Positions 42,933-51,564 of a DNA stretch of 64,000 nucleotides are shown piece by piece. A program made the translations under genes and the position numbers. The stretch lies in the NCBI RefSeq assembly GCF_026262625.1, contig NZ_SHNN01000002.1, forward strand, positions 248,001 to 312,000, written 5' to 3'. The stretch comes from Candidatus Litorirhabdus singularis. GTDB lineage: Bacteria > Pseudomonadota > Gammaproteobacteria > Pseudomonadales > Halieaceae. The notes under the pieces were generated by a model that was not told the DNA's origin, searched no databases, and saw nothing but the letters and a program-made list of their open reading frames with translations. How positions within the stretch are numbered: the first letter of the stretch is position 1; every line of letters begins with the position of its first letter.

Positions 42933-43646
42933 TTAGCACAGTTTGGCGACCAGGGTTGGAACTGCGGTTTCAACCCGCAGTATGCGCGGACCCAGGCTTA
43001 TCGGTGCGAAGCCGGCCGCTTGCAGCATATCGATTTCATAGGGAATGAATCCGCCTTCCGGGCCTATTGCCAGCACGGTGTGCTGCAGTGGCGCAGCTGG
43101 ACCAGGGCAGGGCGGATAATCTCCTGGATGCGCTACCAGCGCTCTTTTCCCTGACACCAGATCAGGTAAATCATCTTCTACGAAAGGCTTGAAGCGGCGT
43201 TGCAGGTTCACGCTGGGCAAACAGGTGTCTCTGGCCTGCTCCAGTCCTTGCATGAAGTAGTTTTCGATACTGGCGTCTTCCAGTATCGGGGTTTGCCAAT
43301 AGCTCTTTTGCACCCGGTAGCTATTGATGAGGTGAAGTTCGCCTACGCCTAACTCGGCAACCATGCGCAGGATGCGACGCAGCATTTTGGGACGTGGCAG
43401 GGCCAGCAGTAATGTCAGCGCTAGTTTTGGAGGAGGTGATTGGTCCAGTGTTACATCGATTACAGCGCGCCGCTCGTCAATCTCGATAACACGTCCTGTG
43501 CCCATTGATCCATTAACCTTGCCGACGCGAATCGTATCTCCAATGCTGGAGCGAAGAACATTTCGAAGGTGTTGAAGCTGAACTCCGCTGACCTGCAGTA
43601 TGCCCTCAGTCGAGAGCGCCTGCTCTGGAAACAGCAGCAGATTCAT
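42933..43646 (-). CDS. rsmE: 16S rRNA m3U1498 methyltransferase
   Basis: 237-residue SPOUT methyltransferase that methylates N3 of U1498 in 16S rRNA. N-terminal PUA-like part ([21 protein letters not shown]) and the knotted C-domain with [21 protein letters not shown] and [11 protein letters not shown] are typical. The ATG at 43646 overlaps the rimO stop by 4 bp (ATGA), which fixes the start; a longer frame upstream would extend into rimO. Confidence 0.93.
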   Translation of the reverse strand: MNLLLFPEQALSTEGILQVSGVQLQHLRNVLRSSIGDTIRVGKVNGSMGTGRVIEIDERRAVIDVTLDQSPPPKLALTLLLALPRPKMLRRILRMVAELGVGELHLINSYRVQKSYWQTPILEDASIENYFMQGLEQARDTCLPSVNLQRRFKPFVEDDLPDLVSGKRALVAHPGDYPPCPGPAAPLQHTVLAIGPEGGFIPYEIDMLQAAGFAPISLGPRILRVETAVPTLVAKLC

Positions 43647-44986
43647 TCGGGCTTGGCAGGCTCTGGGCCGGGGCCGGCCCACAGATCATACTCATCGGCG
43701 CTTTCTACCACAGCTTCCACGAAGTCACCGGGCTGCAGATCTACAACGCCGTCCAGATAAACCTTGCCGTCAATCTCGGGGGCATCGGCAGTGGAGCGTC
43801 CAACAGCGCCTTCTTCATCAACGGTGTCGATAAGTATCTCAATGGTTTTACCAATCTTGGCCTGCAATTTGGCCGTACTGATCTGCTGCTGTAGAGCCAT
43901 GAAACGATCCCAGCGCTCCTGCTTTAATGCCTCTGGCACATGATTGGGCAGATCATTTGCGCGGGCACCATCTACGGGTGAATACTGAAAACAACCCACC
44001 CGGTCAAGCTGTGCCTCATCCAGAAAGTCCAACAGTACCTCAAAATCATCGTCGGTTTCGCCAGGAAAGCCAACAATGAAGGTGGAGCGCAGCGTGATAT
44101 CGGGACAAATTGCGCGCCAGGCGGCTATTCGTTCCAGTGACTTTTCTGCAGCCGCCGGACGTTTCATAGCTTTAAGAATACTGGGGCTGCCATGCTGAAA
44201 CGGAATGTCCAGATAGGGCAGCAGTTTGCCTTCCGCCATCAGCGGTATCACGTTGTCTACGTGTGGGTAGGGGTAAACGTAATGTAATCTGACCCAGATA
44301 CCGAACTCTGCCAGAGTCTCGCAGAGCTCCTGCATACGTGCCTTCACTGGCCGACCATTCCAAAAGCCAGTGCGGTACTTGGTATCGACACCGTAGGCGC
44401 TGGTATCCTGAGAAATGACCAGTAATTCGCGAACACCTGCTTTGACCAGCCGCTCGGCCTCTTCAAGTACATCGCCAATCGGTCGGCTTACCAGCTTGCC
44501 GCGCAGGTCGGGAATGATGCAGAAGCTGCAGGAGTGATTGCAGCCCTCTGAAATCTTCAGGTAAGCATAATGGCGAGGCGTAAGCTTGACGCCCTGTGGC
44601 GGCACCAGGTCGATTAGGGGATTGTGGTTAGTGGGTGCGGGAACGAACTCGTGCACGGCACCGACAACTTCCTCGTAGGCCTGCGGACCGCTGACAGCTA
44701 GAACCCCAGGATGGATTTTGGTGATCTCCTCAGAGTCCTTGCCCATACAACCGGTTACGATGACCTTGCCGTTTTCGTTCAAGGCTTCACCTATGGCGTC
44801 TAGTGACTCCTGCTTGGCACTGTCGATGAAACCGCAGGTGTTGACCACAACCACGTCGGCATCCTCGTAAGAGGGCACGATGTCGTACCCATCTATTTTC
44901 AGCTGAGTGAGGATGCGCTCTGAATCTACCAGTGCTTTGGGGCAGCCGAGGCTGACAAAACCGACTTTATGGGTGGAGTTGCTCAT
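43643..44986 (-). CDS. rimO: Ribosomal protein S12 (aspartate) beta-methylthiotransferase
   Basis: 447-residue radical SAM enzyme that methylthiolates the conserved Asp of ribosomal protein S12. The N-terminal UPF0004 domain holds cluster cysteines in [25 protein letters not shown] and [11 protein letters not shown]; the radical SAM cysteines are in [13 protein letters not shown] (about 148-160); the TRAM domain closes the protein. The [12 protein letters not shown] and [11 protein letters not shown] motifs separate RimO from the tRNA enzyme MiaB. Coupled to rsmE downstream. Confidence 0.95.
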   Translation of the reverse strand: MSNSTHKVGFVSLGCPKALVDSERILTQLKIDGYDIVPSYEDADVVVVNTCGFIDSAKQESLDAIGEALNENGKVIVTGCMGKDSEEITKIHPGVLAVSGPQAYEEVVGAVHEFVPAPTNHNPLIDLVPPQGVKLTPRHYAYLKISEGCNHSCSFCIIPDLRGKLVSRPIGDVLEEAERLVKAGVRELLVISQDTSAYGVDTKYRTGFWNGRPVKARMQELCETLAEFGIWVRLHYVYPYPHVDNVIPLMAEGKLLPYLDIPFQHGSPSILKAMKRPAAAEKSLERIAAWRAICPDITLRSTFIVGFPGETDDDFEVLLDFLDEAQLDRVGCFQYSPVDGARANDLPNHVPEALKQERWDRFMALQQQISTAKLQAKIGKTIEILIDTVDEEGAVGRSTADAPEIDGKVYLDGVVDLQPGDFVEAVVESADEYDLWAGPGPEPAKPE

Positions 44987-45352
44987 TTTACTACACGATT
45001 ATGTGGAAAGGGACGGAGTATACCCGAGCACGTCCGTGCTTTCAGTGCGAACTTCGTACTGAAGAAAAGATGGGAGCCGGAGAAGTTGGGTTTAGCGCTT
45101 GGAACAGGATGGCCCGCGCTCAAGGATAACGACACTGCAGTTCTCGGCAGCGCGGGTGGGCCCGCGACAAAGCCCAGTGGGATCGTCAGGGCCCGTTATA
45201 ACTCGGTCAATGTGCAATTGGGACCGCCTTCTCATTGACCTGTCCGGAGAGTAAACTGGATTTTAAAGATACGATGAATCGGAACGGTAGAGCTTTGACG
45301 CGTTACCCAATATCCATTCACTTTTCGGGTAGCAACTGGACAACGAGACCAT
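44987..45352. other. Intergenic region between rimO and the Rieske oxygenase gene
   Basis: 366 bp with no gene I can support; the small plus frame inside it has no recognisable features. It contains two adjacent hairpins near rimO: AGCAC-GTCC-GTGCT at about 45029-45042 and CAGTGCG-AACTT-CGTACTG at about 45046-45064 (one G-T pair). Promoters for both divergent genes should lie here; a TTGACG at about 45296 is a weak -35 candidate for the oxygenase. Confidence 0.45.
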
Positions 45353-46474
45353 ATGAACTCCCTCCTGAATGAACAGCAACTAATAGAACGCATTTTTAGT
45401 CATATTGACAACAAGACCACGGATCTTGGGGATACAGTCTGGCAAGAGCCCGTCGCGAGTTATCTGTCTGAGGAACGTTTCGAGTCTGAAATTGCACTAT
45501 TGCGGCGCAAGCCCGTTGCCTTTTGCCCTTCTGCGATGCTGTTGGAGAACGGTAGTTATGTCGCGAGGAAGGCGGCGGGCACCCCGCTATTGGTAGTGAG
45601 AGGGGAAGATGGAGAAGTTCGTGCGTTTATCAATGGATGCCGACATCGAGGAATGCCTGTTGCCAGCGACAGTGGTTGTGCGCGCTCTTTCGTCTGCCCA
45701 TACCACGCTTGGACTTATGGTCTTGATGGGCAGCTCAGGCATATACCTGGTCACTCTGGCTTCCCAGGAGTCGAACTGCAGAATAACGGCTTGGTGGAGG
45801 TCGGTGCGCTAGAAAAAGGCGGACTGGTCTATGTCAATCAGAGTGGGCCGATAGATCCGTCAATGCTTGAAAATACCCCAGACTTTTTTACTGGCGGACA
45901 ACAGTTTTTCGATCAAAGCGAGTATAACGATGAGGCGAACTGGAAGTTGCTCGCCGAAACTACGATGGAGGGATACCACATTAAGTCTCTCCACAAGCAA
46001 AGCTTCTACCCGTATGGGCTCGACAACATTACCGTTGTAGAGAATTTCGGGTCCAATTCTCGAGTCATTTTTCCTTTTAGGCGCATTGATAAGCTTCGCG
46101 ATGTTGAGCCTCAGTCGCGGCGTCTTGATGGAATGGTGACGTCGGTTTACCAGCTTTTTCCAAACGTCACTATTTCCGTTTTGTCCAAGCATTCAACCAT
46201 GACCGTCTTCGAACCGCTGAGTCCATCGCTTACTCAAATGTTGATTTACAGAGTCACAAACAATACTTCTGATGGGTCTTCAATTGATGTGGAGGAAGCA
46301 AAGCGAGACGCTGTTTTTGTCAAAGCGGCTGGCTTTGATGAAGACCGTGAGGCTGCCTGCGGAATTCAGGGAACCCTGGGTACCAATGCTAATAGTCATC
46401 TTACGTTCGGGTATTTCGAAAAAGCGATTGTGCATTTTCATAAAAATCTCGCGGAGCACTTAGCGATTCAATAA
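45353..46474 (+). CDS. Rieske non-heme iron oxygenase, alpha subunit
   Basis: 373-residue ring-hydroxylating-type oxygenase. The Rieske cluster ligands are Cys96 and His98 in NGCRHRG and Cys115 and His118 in FVCPYHAWTYGLDGQL. The mononuclear iron site includes His209 and His214 in MEGYHIKSLH, preceded by the bridging acid segment AETTMEG. It inserts oxygen into aromatic, alkyl-amine or other substrates and needs a reductase/ferredoxin partner; none is encoded nearby. It stands alone on the plus strand between rimO and a minus-strand MDR/MFS pair. Substrate unknown; the sequence is complete at both ends. Confidence 0.9.
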   Translation: MNSLLNEQQLIERIFSHIDNKTTDLGDTVWQEPVASYLSEERFESEIALLRRKPVAFCPSAMLLENGSYVARKAAGTPLLVVRGEDGEVRAFINGCRHRGMPVASDSGCARSFVCPYHAWTYGLDGQLRHIPGHSGFPGVELQNNGLVEVGALEKGGLVYVNQSGPIDPSMLENTPDFFTGGQQFFDQSEYNDEANWKLLAETTMEGYHIKSLHKQSFYPYGLDNITVVENFGSNSRVIFPFRRIDKLRDVEPQSRRLDGMVTSVYQLFPNVTISVLSKHSTMTVFEPLSPSLTQMLIYRVTNNTSDGSSIDVEEAKRDAVFVKAAGFDEDREAACGIQGTLGTNANSHLTFGYFEKAIVHFHKNLAEHLAIQ

Positions 46475-46556
46475 CGTTTTTTTCTGCGCCGCGCGAAGTT
46501 TGTGCGTTCGCCCCTTAAGGGCAGATGCAGTTCTGGACCTTTTAATAACGGCAGCT

Positions 46557-46591
46557 GCCTGTGCCTGTTCTTAGGACACTGGGCAGCAGGC
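46557..46591. terminator. Hairpin between convergent genes
   Basis: GCCTG-TGCC pairs with GGCA-G-CAGGC (9 bp, one bulged G) around a 16-base loop, between the stops of the Rieske (plus) and MDR (minus) genes. A CCCTTAAGGG palindrome lies about 40 bp earlier. No T-run, so terminator function is uncertain. Confidence 0.3.
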
Positions 46592-46629
46592 TGCTGCAAG
46601 AGCGCAGCAACCGCTATTTGCTAAAGCTT

Positions 46630-47715
46630 CTAGTTGGCGTTTGGCACAATAAGAACCTTGCCATTGCGACCACGTTGCGCGGCACGGGTTACAGCTTGTT
46701 TGATCTCACTGACGGTAAAACGTGAATCGACATCGGCCTTGAGCGCTCCGCTAGCGATCATAGGAATTATTCCTCCAAAGGCGGCCTGTTTTTCTTCCAT
46801 CGTCGACGTCTCAAACCACTTTGATAGCCAGAAGCCACGGATTCGAATGTCATTGAATATGGTCATTGCCGGGTTCAGCGTTACGGGCTGCCCCGACAGC
46901 ACACCGTAAGATACCATCGTGCCACCATTAGCGAGACTTTGTGCCAGGCGAGTAAATGTTGCACCGCCAACCGCATCGATTCCCAGTGAGATTGGAGCAT
47001 TGCCGGTCGCGTTGCCGATTTGCTGGGCAAGATCTGGACCATCGATCAAAACCACATCACCACCCTTGGCCATTAGGTCTTTAGCCAGGCCTTCACGACG
47101 AACAATATTGACCGTCTTTACACCACGTTGTTTTGCGAGCTGGATAATATATCCGCCGACGCTAGAATTTGCAGCACTGTGCACGATCCAGTCGCCTTCT
47201 TTCAGTTCAACGAAAGAAGTCAGCATGAGCAGCGCGGAAAGAGGGTTAACGGCAGTCATAGACAGTTGTTCAATGACCTCACTGCTCGGGTTGCCAAGGT
47301 CTGGTAGGGGAAGAAAGCCAGCCGCAGGTGCGACGATCTCGTCACGCCAGGTGCCACCACCGACGAGAAGTACCAGTTGACCCTTTTTCAGATGCGTCAC
47401 TTCGGCGGATGTCTCGATCACTCGCCCAACTCCTTCGCTGCCTGGGGTAGACGGTAGTGTTGGGTCAACGCCATAGTTGCCAGAAATCTGTAGCAGATTT
47501 GAAGGGTGAATCGGCGTCGCCAATACCTTTACCCTGACCTCACCGCTTTGCAAAGAACGGGCACTTTCGGTTTTTACCTTTAGTACTTCCGCAGGGTTTC
47601 CAAGCTGGGAAAACTCTACGTAATGAAGCTTGGCATCATTGCTATTGCCGGCTAGAGACACCGTCGTCAGCCCTAGTAGCATTGTCAAAATTGAAACGAA
47701 AGAGAGTGTTTTCAT
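46630..47715 (-). CDS. MDR-family quinone oxidoreductase / enoyl reductase with a signal peptide
   Basis: 361-residue medium-chain dehydrogenase/reductase without the zinc ligands, closest in look to MECR/quinone-oxidoreductase-type enzymes (PIHPSNLLQISGNYG, PGSEGVGRVIE, and the nucleotide-binding HSAANSSVGGYIIQLAKQRG). Unusually it opens with a classical Sec signal sequence, TLSFVSILTMLLGLTTVSLAG, about residues 3-23, with an Ala-x-Ala-like cleavage site. If exported, NADPH would not be available, so either the leader is not cleaved or the enzyme works in an unexpected way. No frame shift separates leader and enzyme. Confidence 0.86.
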   Translation of the reverse strand: MKTLSFVSILTMLLGLTTVSLAGNSNDAKLHYVEFSQLGNPAEVLKVKTESARSLQSGEVRVKVLATPIHPSNLLQISGNYGVDPTLPSTPGSEGVGRVIETSAEVTHLKKGQLVLLVGGGTWRDEIVAPAAGFLPLPDLGNPSSEVIEQLSMTAVNPLSALLMLTSFVELKEGDWIVHSAANSSVGGYIIQLAKQRGVKTVNIVRREGLAKDLMAKGGDVVLIDGPDLAQQIGNATGNAPISLGIDAVGGATFTRLAQSLANGGTMVSYGVLSGQPVTLNPAMTIFNDIRIRGFWLSKWFETSTMEEKQAAFGGIIPMIASGALKADVDSRFTVSEIKQAVTRAAQRGRNGKVLIVPNAN

Positions 47716-47768
47716 TGTGATTCCCTGAGTAGTGTTAAAGAAATTTGAGGCTGAATGTGAAGGTTAGA

Positions 47769-49082
47769 TTAGTCTGGTTTTGACAGTTGTTCATCGCGCT
47801 CAAACCAGCGGCCGAGGACGATCCCTACGACTGCCCACGCGGCTGCTATACACGCACCAACGATAGCTACTGCGGCTAAGCCTAGTCCCAGGCCCTGTGT
47901 GAGACCTGTGAATAACCAGGCCATGAGCGTGTCGCCGCCTCTGTAGGCAACGATATCAATCACAGGTTTGGCCTTAAAGCGGGTTTCGCGGTCAACTTTT
48001 GTAAAGAGCATTTCGCGCGCTGGCCTGGTAATGGCATAGTTTCCAGCGCGCCTTACTATCTGTAGGCCCACGACCACAGCCATAACAGGTGAGATCGCTA
48101 TGACTAATAAGCCGACGCAAATCAATAGGGGAACCAGTGCAATAGTCATGGGCATTCCGAATTTGCTCATTATGCGGCCAGTTGCAAATAACCCGGTCGC
48201 TATCGACAGAACATTGACGGCCAGATCCATTTGCGCCCAGACGGCCGTTCGCTCCGCGCGAGTTAATTCAGCCAGTAGGTTCTTGAGTTCAAAGTAAATA
48301 AACGAACTGATGCCTGTATACAGAAAGATGAACAGGGCGATGCCCAGTAAATAGGGGTTTGAAAAGAACAACCTAAAGCCCGCAAAGGGGTTCCCGCCAA
48401 TTTTGGCGGCGCTGCTATTTGAAACAAAATCTTCATTGTGTAAATCAGAAGACTTCAGCGATTGTAAATGAAAGATGATCGGTATCGGGAGCAATAGCAT
48501 GCCGCTGGCGATGAGCATCAAATTATCGGTACCTAGGGATTCCGAGAAGAAGGAAGGTATAGAAGGACCAATCAAACCGCCAACACTCGCACCCGCAGCA
48601 ATAATGCTAAAGAGCCTTCCAGCCTGCTCCTTGTTGAACAAGTCCGACATAAAACTCCAGAATATTGAAATATGAAACAGACTGAAGACGCTAACCCATA
48701 CATAAAACGCCTTGTCTATAAGCGTCCGATCAACAACCCCTGACGAAGCTACATAAAAGGCCACAAAGGTGAGGGCGAAGAATGCGTACATAGCGGGCAC
48801 TAGAAGTTGGAAGCGAAACCGCGAAACCGCTATGCCATATATGGCAACGACAGCGGTACTGATAAAGAAGTTGAGAGTCCATAACCAACTGACCTCTGCA
48901 TCTGACCAATCACTCGCCATAGCGTCACGCACTGGACGCAGGATGTAGTAAGCAGACATCAAGATGACGACAAACAAAAATGAGCTCAGGGTAGCATTGA
49001 GCTCCCGCGGTTCTATCTTCGAGGTCATTTTTAGAAATTTGCTAATAGGGTTGTTGCTTATCTCAGGCACAGAGATCTCCAC
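47769..49082 (-). CDS. MFS transporter, NTP/NDP-exchange-like (TlcC group)
   Basis: 437-residue membrane protein with about 11-12 hydrophobic spans. The first span region SAYYILRPVRDAMASDW is the signature of the MFS branch labelled NTP/NDP exchange transporter, and ARPAREMLFTKVDRETRFKAKPVID is its second conserved loop. In free-living bacteria such proteins are widespread and their cargo is not known; nucleotide exchange should not be assumed. It begins 54 bp beyond the MDR stop in transcription order, so both may form one minus-strand unit running from the LysR spacer. Confidence 0.82.
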   Translation of the reverse strand: MEISVPEISNNPISKFLKMTSKIEPRELNATLSSFLFVVILMSAYYILRPVRDAMASDWSDAEVSWLWTLNFFISTAVVAIYGIAVSRFRFQLLVPAMYAFFALTFVAFYVASSGVVDRTLIDKAFYVWVSVFSLFHISIFWSFMSDLFNKEQAGRLFSIIAAGASVGGLIGPSIPSFFSESLGTDNLMLIASGMLLLPIPIIFHLQSLKSSDLHNEDFVSNSSAAKIGGNPFAGFRLFFSNPYLLGIALFIFLYTGISSFIYFELKNLLAELTRAERTAVWAQMDLAVNVLSIATGLFATGRIMSKFGMPMTIALVPLLICVGLLVIAISPVMAVVVGLQIVRRAGNYAITRPAREMLFTKVDRETRFKAKPVIDIVAYRGGDTLMAWLFTGLTQGLGLGLAAVAIVGACIAAAWAVVGIVLGRWFERDEQLSKPD

Positions 49083-49281
49083 TAGTTAATTGGACGACGA
49101 GCCTGTGCACTATAGTTTCATGATTAGTTCGCCGCCCGTTGCGTAAGGCGTGAACGTGTCCAGCAGAGCGGGTGGCGTGATTGATGCCGAGATAGCTGCT
49201 CATGGTGTTCCCCTGAGAATAGTTTGGAGTGCGATGCGCATTATTCCTATATATTTCACGGCTATAAATAGGTGAAAATGG

Positions 49282-49314
49282 GGTACATTATTGTCTAAAC
49301 GACAATAATGTACC
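49282..49314. promoter_or_regulatory. Perfect 14-bp-arm palindrome between divergent MFS and lysR genes
   Basis: GGTACATTATTGTC and its exact complement GACAATAATGTACC flank a 5-base TAAAC centre. The site ends 25 bp before the lysR ATG, in the 257-bp spacer shared with the divergent MFS gene. Length, perfection and place indicate an operator, most simply for the adjacent LysR regulator. An AT-rich stretch TATATATTTCACGGCTATAAATA lies just upstream and may hold promoter elements. Confidence 0.7.
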
Positions 49315-49339
49315 GACAAGCTCAGGAGCCAGCAACGTC

Positions 49340-50242
49340 ATGGATCAATTGAGAGCACTGCGCTACTTCTCTAAGGTGGTTGAAACCGGGAGCTTTACAC
49401 GGGCGGCGGAGGCCTTTTCAGTGCCCCCGTCTTCTCTGTCCAGGCGTATTGCCGACCTTGAGAAGAGCCTGGGTGCCAATCTACTGAAGCGCAGCACCCG
49501 GGTGGTTCAGGTTACAGAGATCGGACAAGTCTATTACCGGCAGGTGCAGGGCATCTTGTTTCAACTGGAGCAAAGTGATGAGACTGTGCGCAGTTATCAG
49601 GCCAACCCAACGGGCCAATTGCGTATCAGTTCCCTGGCGGGCTTTGGAGAGCGTTTGTTACTTCCGCTACTGAATGAATTTAAGGTGCTGTACCCCGACA
49701 TCATTCTAGACGTTAACCTCAGCGATGAGCTGTCGACGCTGGGGAGCGATGATGTAGACGTCGCGATACGCGGGGGATATGCGCCCAATGAGTGGGTGCA
49801 AGCGGTTCGCTTAATGAATAACGAATTTATTCCAGTAGCGGCACCTGAATACTTGAAGAAGATGGGCACCCCAAAAAATGCCTTCGAGCTGAGGCAACAC
49901 AAGGGACTATATTTCCGAACCCCAGCGGGGCCGAATCCCTGGTTGTGTGAAATTGAAGGGGAGTGGCATGACGTATCCGCGCCAGCGGTGGCGGTATCAA
50001 ATAGCAGCAAGTGGCTGGGCGAGCAAGCAGTTGCCGGACTCGGAATCATGATGGCTCCGCGCTGGTCGCTGGCCGATTACCTGGATAGTGGTGAGCTAGA
50101 GCAGCTATTCTTCGATCCCGCGCTGAGCGTGAGTCAGAATCCTGATATGGCGATTTATCTTTTATATCAGAAACAGCGCTACCTCGTTCCCAAGGTTAAG
50201 GCCGTGGTAGATTTTCTGGTAGCCCGTATTAAGAACGTTTAG
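49340..50242 (+). CDS. LysR-family transcriptional regulator
   Basis: 300-residue LTTR. The winged helix at the N-terminus reads ALRYFSKVVETGSFTRAAEAF and PPSSLSRRIADLEKSLGANLLKR (about 6-49); the effector-binding domain follows with GQLRISSLAGFGERLLLPLL and DVAIRGGYAPNEW. It belongs to the large CrgA/PecT-like group. Divergent from the MFS/MDR genes with a long palindrome between, so it probably controls them and itself. CAGGAG precedes the ATG by 11 bases. Effector unknown. Confidence 0.92.
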   Translation: MDQLRALRYFSKVVETGSFTRAAEAFSVPPSSLSRRIADLEKSLGANLLKRSTRVVQVTEIGQVYYRQVQGILFQLEQSDETVRSYQANPTGQLRISSLAGFGERLLLPLLNEFKVLYPDIILDVNLSDELSTLGSDDVDVAIRGGYAPNEWVQAVRLMNNEFIPVAAPEYLKKMGTPKNAFELRQHKGLYFRTPAGPNPWLCEIEGEWHDVSAPAVAVSNSSKWLGEQAVAGLGIMMAPRWSLADYLDSGELEQLFFDPALSVSQNPDMAIYLLYQKQRYLVPKVKAVVDFLVARIKNV

Positions 50243-50345
50243 ATAGCGCACCTTCGGGTCGCTCAGGGCGATGGGGCATCAACAGACGTAGGCAGTACTA
50301 TCTGGCAACTATCCGGATTGTTTTTAGCCGAGCGTTAGGCGCACG

Positions 50346-50650
50346 CTAGCTGCTGCGTCTTAATGTGAAACTGGGAAGCTCACCAAACAGACGATGGTAA
50401 TCAAGAGCGAACTGACTCATATGCCAGTAGCCCCGCATCGCCGCTAGCTGGCTAACGCTAGACTTCTGCGGGACGGCAGCCCAGCATACGCATCGCTTTT
50501 AAATACTGCTTGGGCGAGACGCCCAGATGCTTTCTAAAAGACAGCTCGAGCGTTCGTTCTCCAGCGCCCAAAGCATCACAAAGAAGCTGCGTTGCCTGAC
50601 CCGCTCTGGCTTCAGCAAGGCGCATATGGTCTGTCCCTGCTTTTGGAATT
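50346..50650 (-). pseudogene. Frameshifted C-terminal remnant of an AraC-family regulator
   Basis: Read on the minus strand, one frame (stop at 50458) gives MRLAEARAGQATQLLCDALG then AGERTLELSFRKHLGVSPKQ and YLKAMRMLGCR, the first helix-turn-helix of an AraC regulator. A second frame further on (stop at 50346) gives SVSQLAAMRGYWHMSQFALD followed by YHRLFGELPSFTL, the second helix-turn-helix. The frames join only with a shift or small deletion near 50470-50490. The N-terminal sensory domain is absent. Together they are a dead regulator gene filling most of the 450-bp gap between lysR and the next gene. Confidence 0.75.
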
Positions 50651-50692
50651 CAGCCATAATGTAACGAGTCTTCGCCGCTGAGTACATCGCTT

Positions 50693-51205
50693 ATGTTGCA
50701 ATCTATGTCCAACGGATACCGGGTTACGCTGGCTGTCATCCCAATGCCTGGTGTCTTGACGCTACTGGTATTGGTGTTGCTGTTGGGCAGCCCTAAGGGC
50801 TTAGCGGTGGAAGTCCTCTCGATTCATGAATTGGCGTCTCATTGTGAACGACTTGAAGCCGAGCCAATGAGCGCTGATGGTCAGTACTGTGTGCGCTATA
50901 TTCAAGGCTTTATTGATGGCGCGGTCGCCACCGATGCGCGCGTGATGATGAATGTAGAGGGAGCGCAGGAGACCGAAGAGACGTTTTCAGATCGAGCCAA
51001 GCGTACCCGTGTTCCCAACAATGCGGATCGTTTCCGAGCCGCCCGGCTCGCCGGTTTCTGTTTGGGTGACCCCTTGCCCTTGCGTAACGTAGTAGGCGCA
51101 ATAGTAGCGGATCTGGCGAAACTTGATCACGGTACGGCGGCAGATACTCCAGCGCGGGAAGCTGTATATAAGTCGCTGATGGAGCACTATCCTTGTCCAG
51201 CTTAA
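50693..51205 (+). CDS. Rap1a/Tai-like exported protein
   Basis: 170 residues. An N-terminal hydrophobic stretch (about 12-40, LAVIPMPGVLTLLVLVLLLG) acts as signal peptide. The mature part has the Rap1a/Tai immunity pattern: Cys in ASHCERLEAE, then QYCVRYIQGFIDGA, and near the end GFCLGDPLPLRNVVGAIVADL with a final YPCPA. Rap1a proteins neutralise type VI secretion amidases in the periplasm, but many homologues stand alone and have no known role; no effector gene is nearby. The start may instead be the ATG at 50705. Neither start has a strong ribosome site. Confidence 0.72.
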   Translation: MLQSMSNGYRVTLAVIPMPGVLTLLVLVLLLGSPKGLAVEVLSIHELASHCERLEAEPMSADGQYCVRYIQGFIDGAVATDARVMMNVEGAQETEETFSDRAKRTRVPNNADRFRAARLAGFCLGDPLPLRNVVGAIVADLAKLDHGTAADTPAREAVYKSLMEHYPCPA

Positions 51206-51237
51206 GTTCTGCACCGGTTGCAGCTGGCGCGGTTTGG

Positions 51238-51267
51238 TTGACGGTATAGAGCACTCATAAAAATAAT
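51238..51267 (+). promoter_or_regulatory. Candidate sigma-70 promoter of the symporter operon
   Basis: TTGACG at 51238-51243 and AATAAT at 51262-51267 are separated by 18 bp, in the 83-bp spacer before the DUF4212 gene. Match to consensus is fair; a strong AGCGGGAG ribosome site follows. Confidence 0.4.
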
Positions 51268-51288
51268 ACTATTGTAGCGGGAGTTACC

Positions 51289-51555
51289 ATGACACAACTG
51301 AGTGATCAGCAGGCAAAAGCCTACTGGCGTCGTAATTTGGGGTTGGCCGCTCGTTTGCTGGTGATCTGGTTTATTGTCAGCTTTGGTTTTGGCATTCTAC
51401 TGGTTGAGGAGTTGAATCAGTTTCGCCTTGGCGGCTATAAGTTAGGATTTTGGTTTGCCCAGCAAGGCTCGATCTACGTTTTTGTCGTATTGATTTTCTA
51501 TTACTCTCACAAAATGACCAAGCTCGATCGTGAGTTTGGTATCGAAGAAGACTAG
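51289..51555 (+). CDS. DUF4212 small subunit of a sodium:solute symporter
   Basis: 88 residues with two membrane spans (about 20-39 and 55-76) and the DUF4212 pattern: AKAYWRRNLGLAARLLVIWFIVSFG, GYKLGFWFAQQGSIYVFVVLIFYY and the C-terminal KMTKLDREFGIEED. This small protein is regularly paired with a VC_2705-type sodium symporter, here 9 bp downstream, and is thought to be a subunit or assembly partner. Confidence 0.92.
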   Translation: MTQLSDQQAKAYWRRNLGLAARLLVIWFIVSFGFGILLVEELNQFRLGGYKLGFWFAQQGSIYVFVVLIFYYSHKMTKLDREFGIEED

Positions 51556-51564
51556 GCGTTCGTT

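Noticed and set aside
42933-43154. Continuation of the receptor-like frame into rsmE
   Set aside because: This part runs antisense to the well supported rsmE coding sequence and loses any receptor likeness.
44969-45238. 89-codon plus-strand frame upstream of the Rieske gene
   Set aside because: No homology, no ribosome site and it overlaps the rimO start region; treated as non-coding.
50499-50687. 62-codon minus-strand frame starting at 50687
   Set aside because: The AraC similarity lies in the other two frames; this one gives an unrelated sequence.
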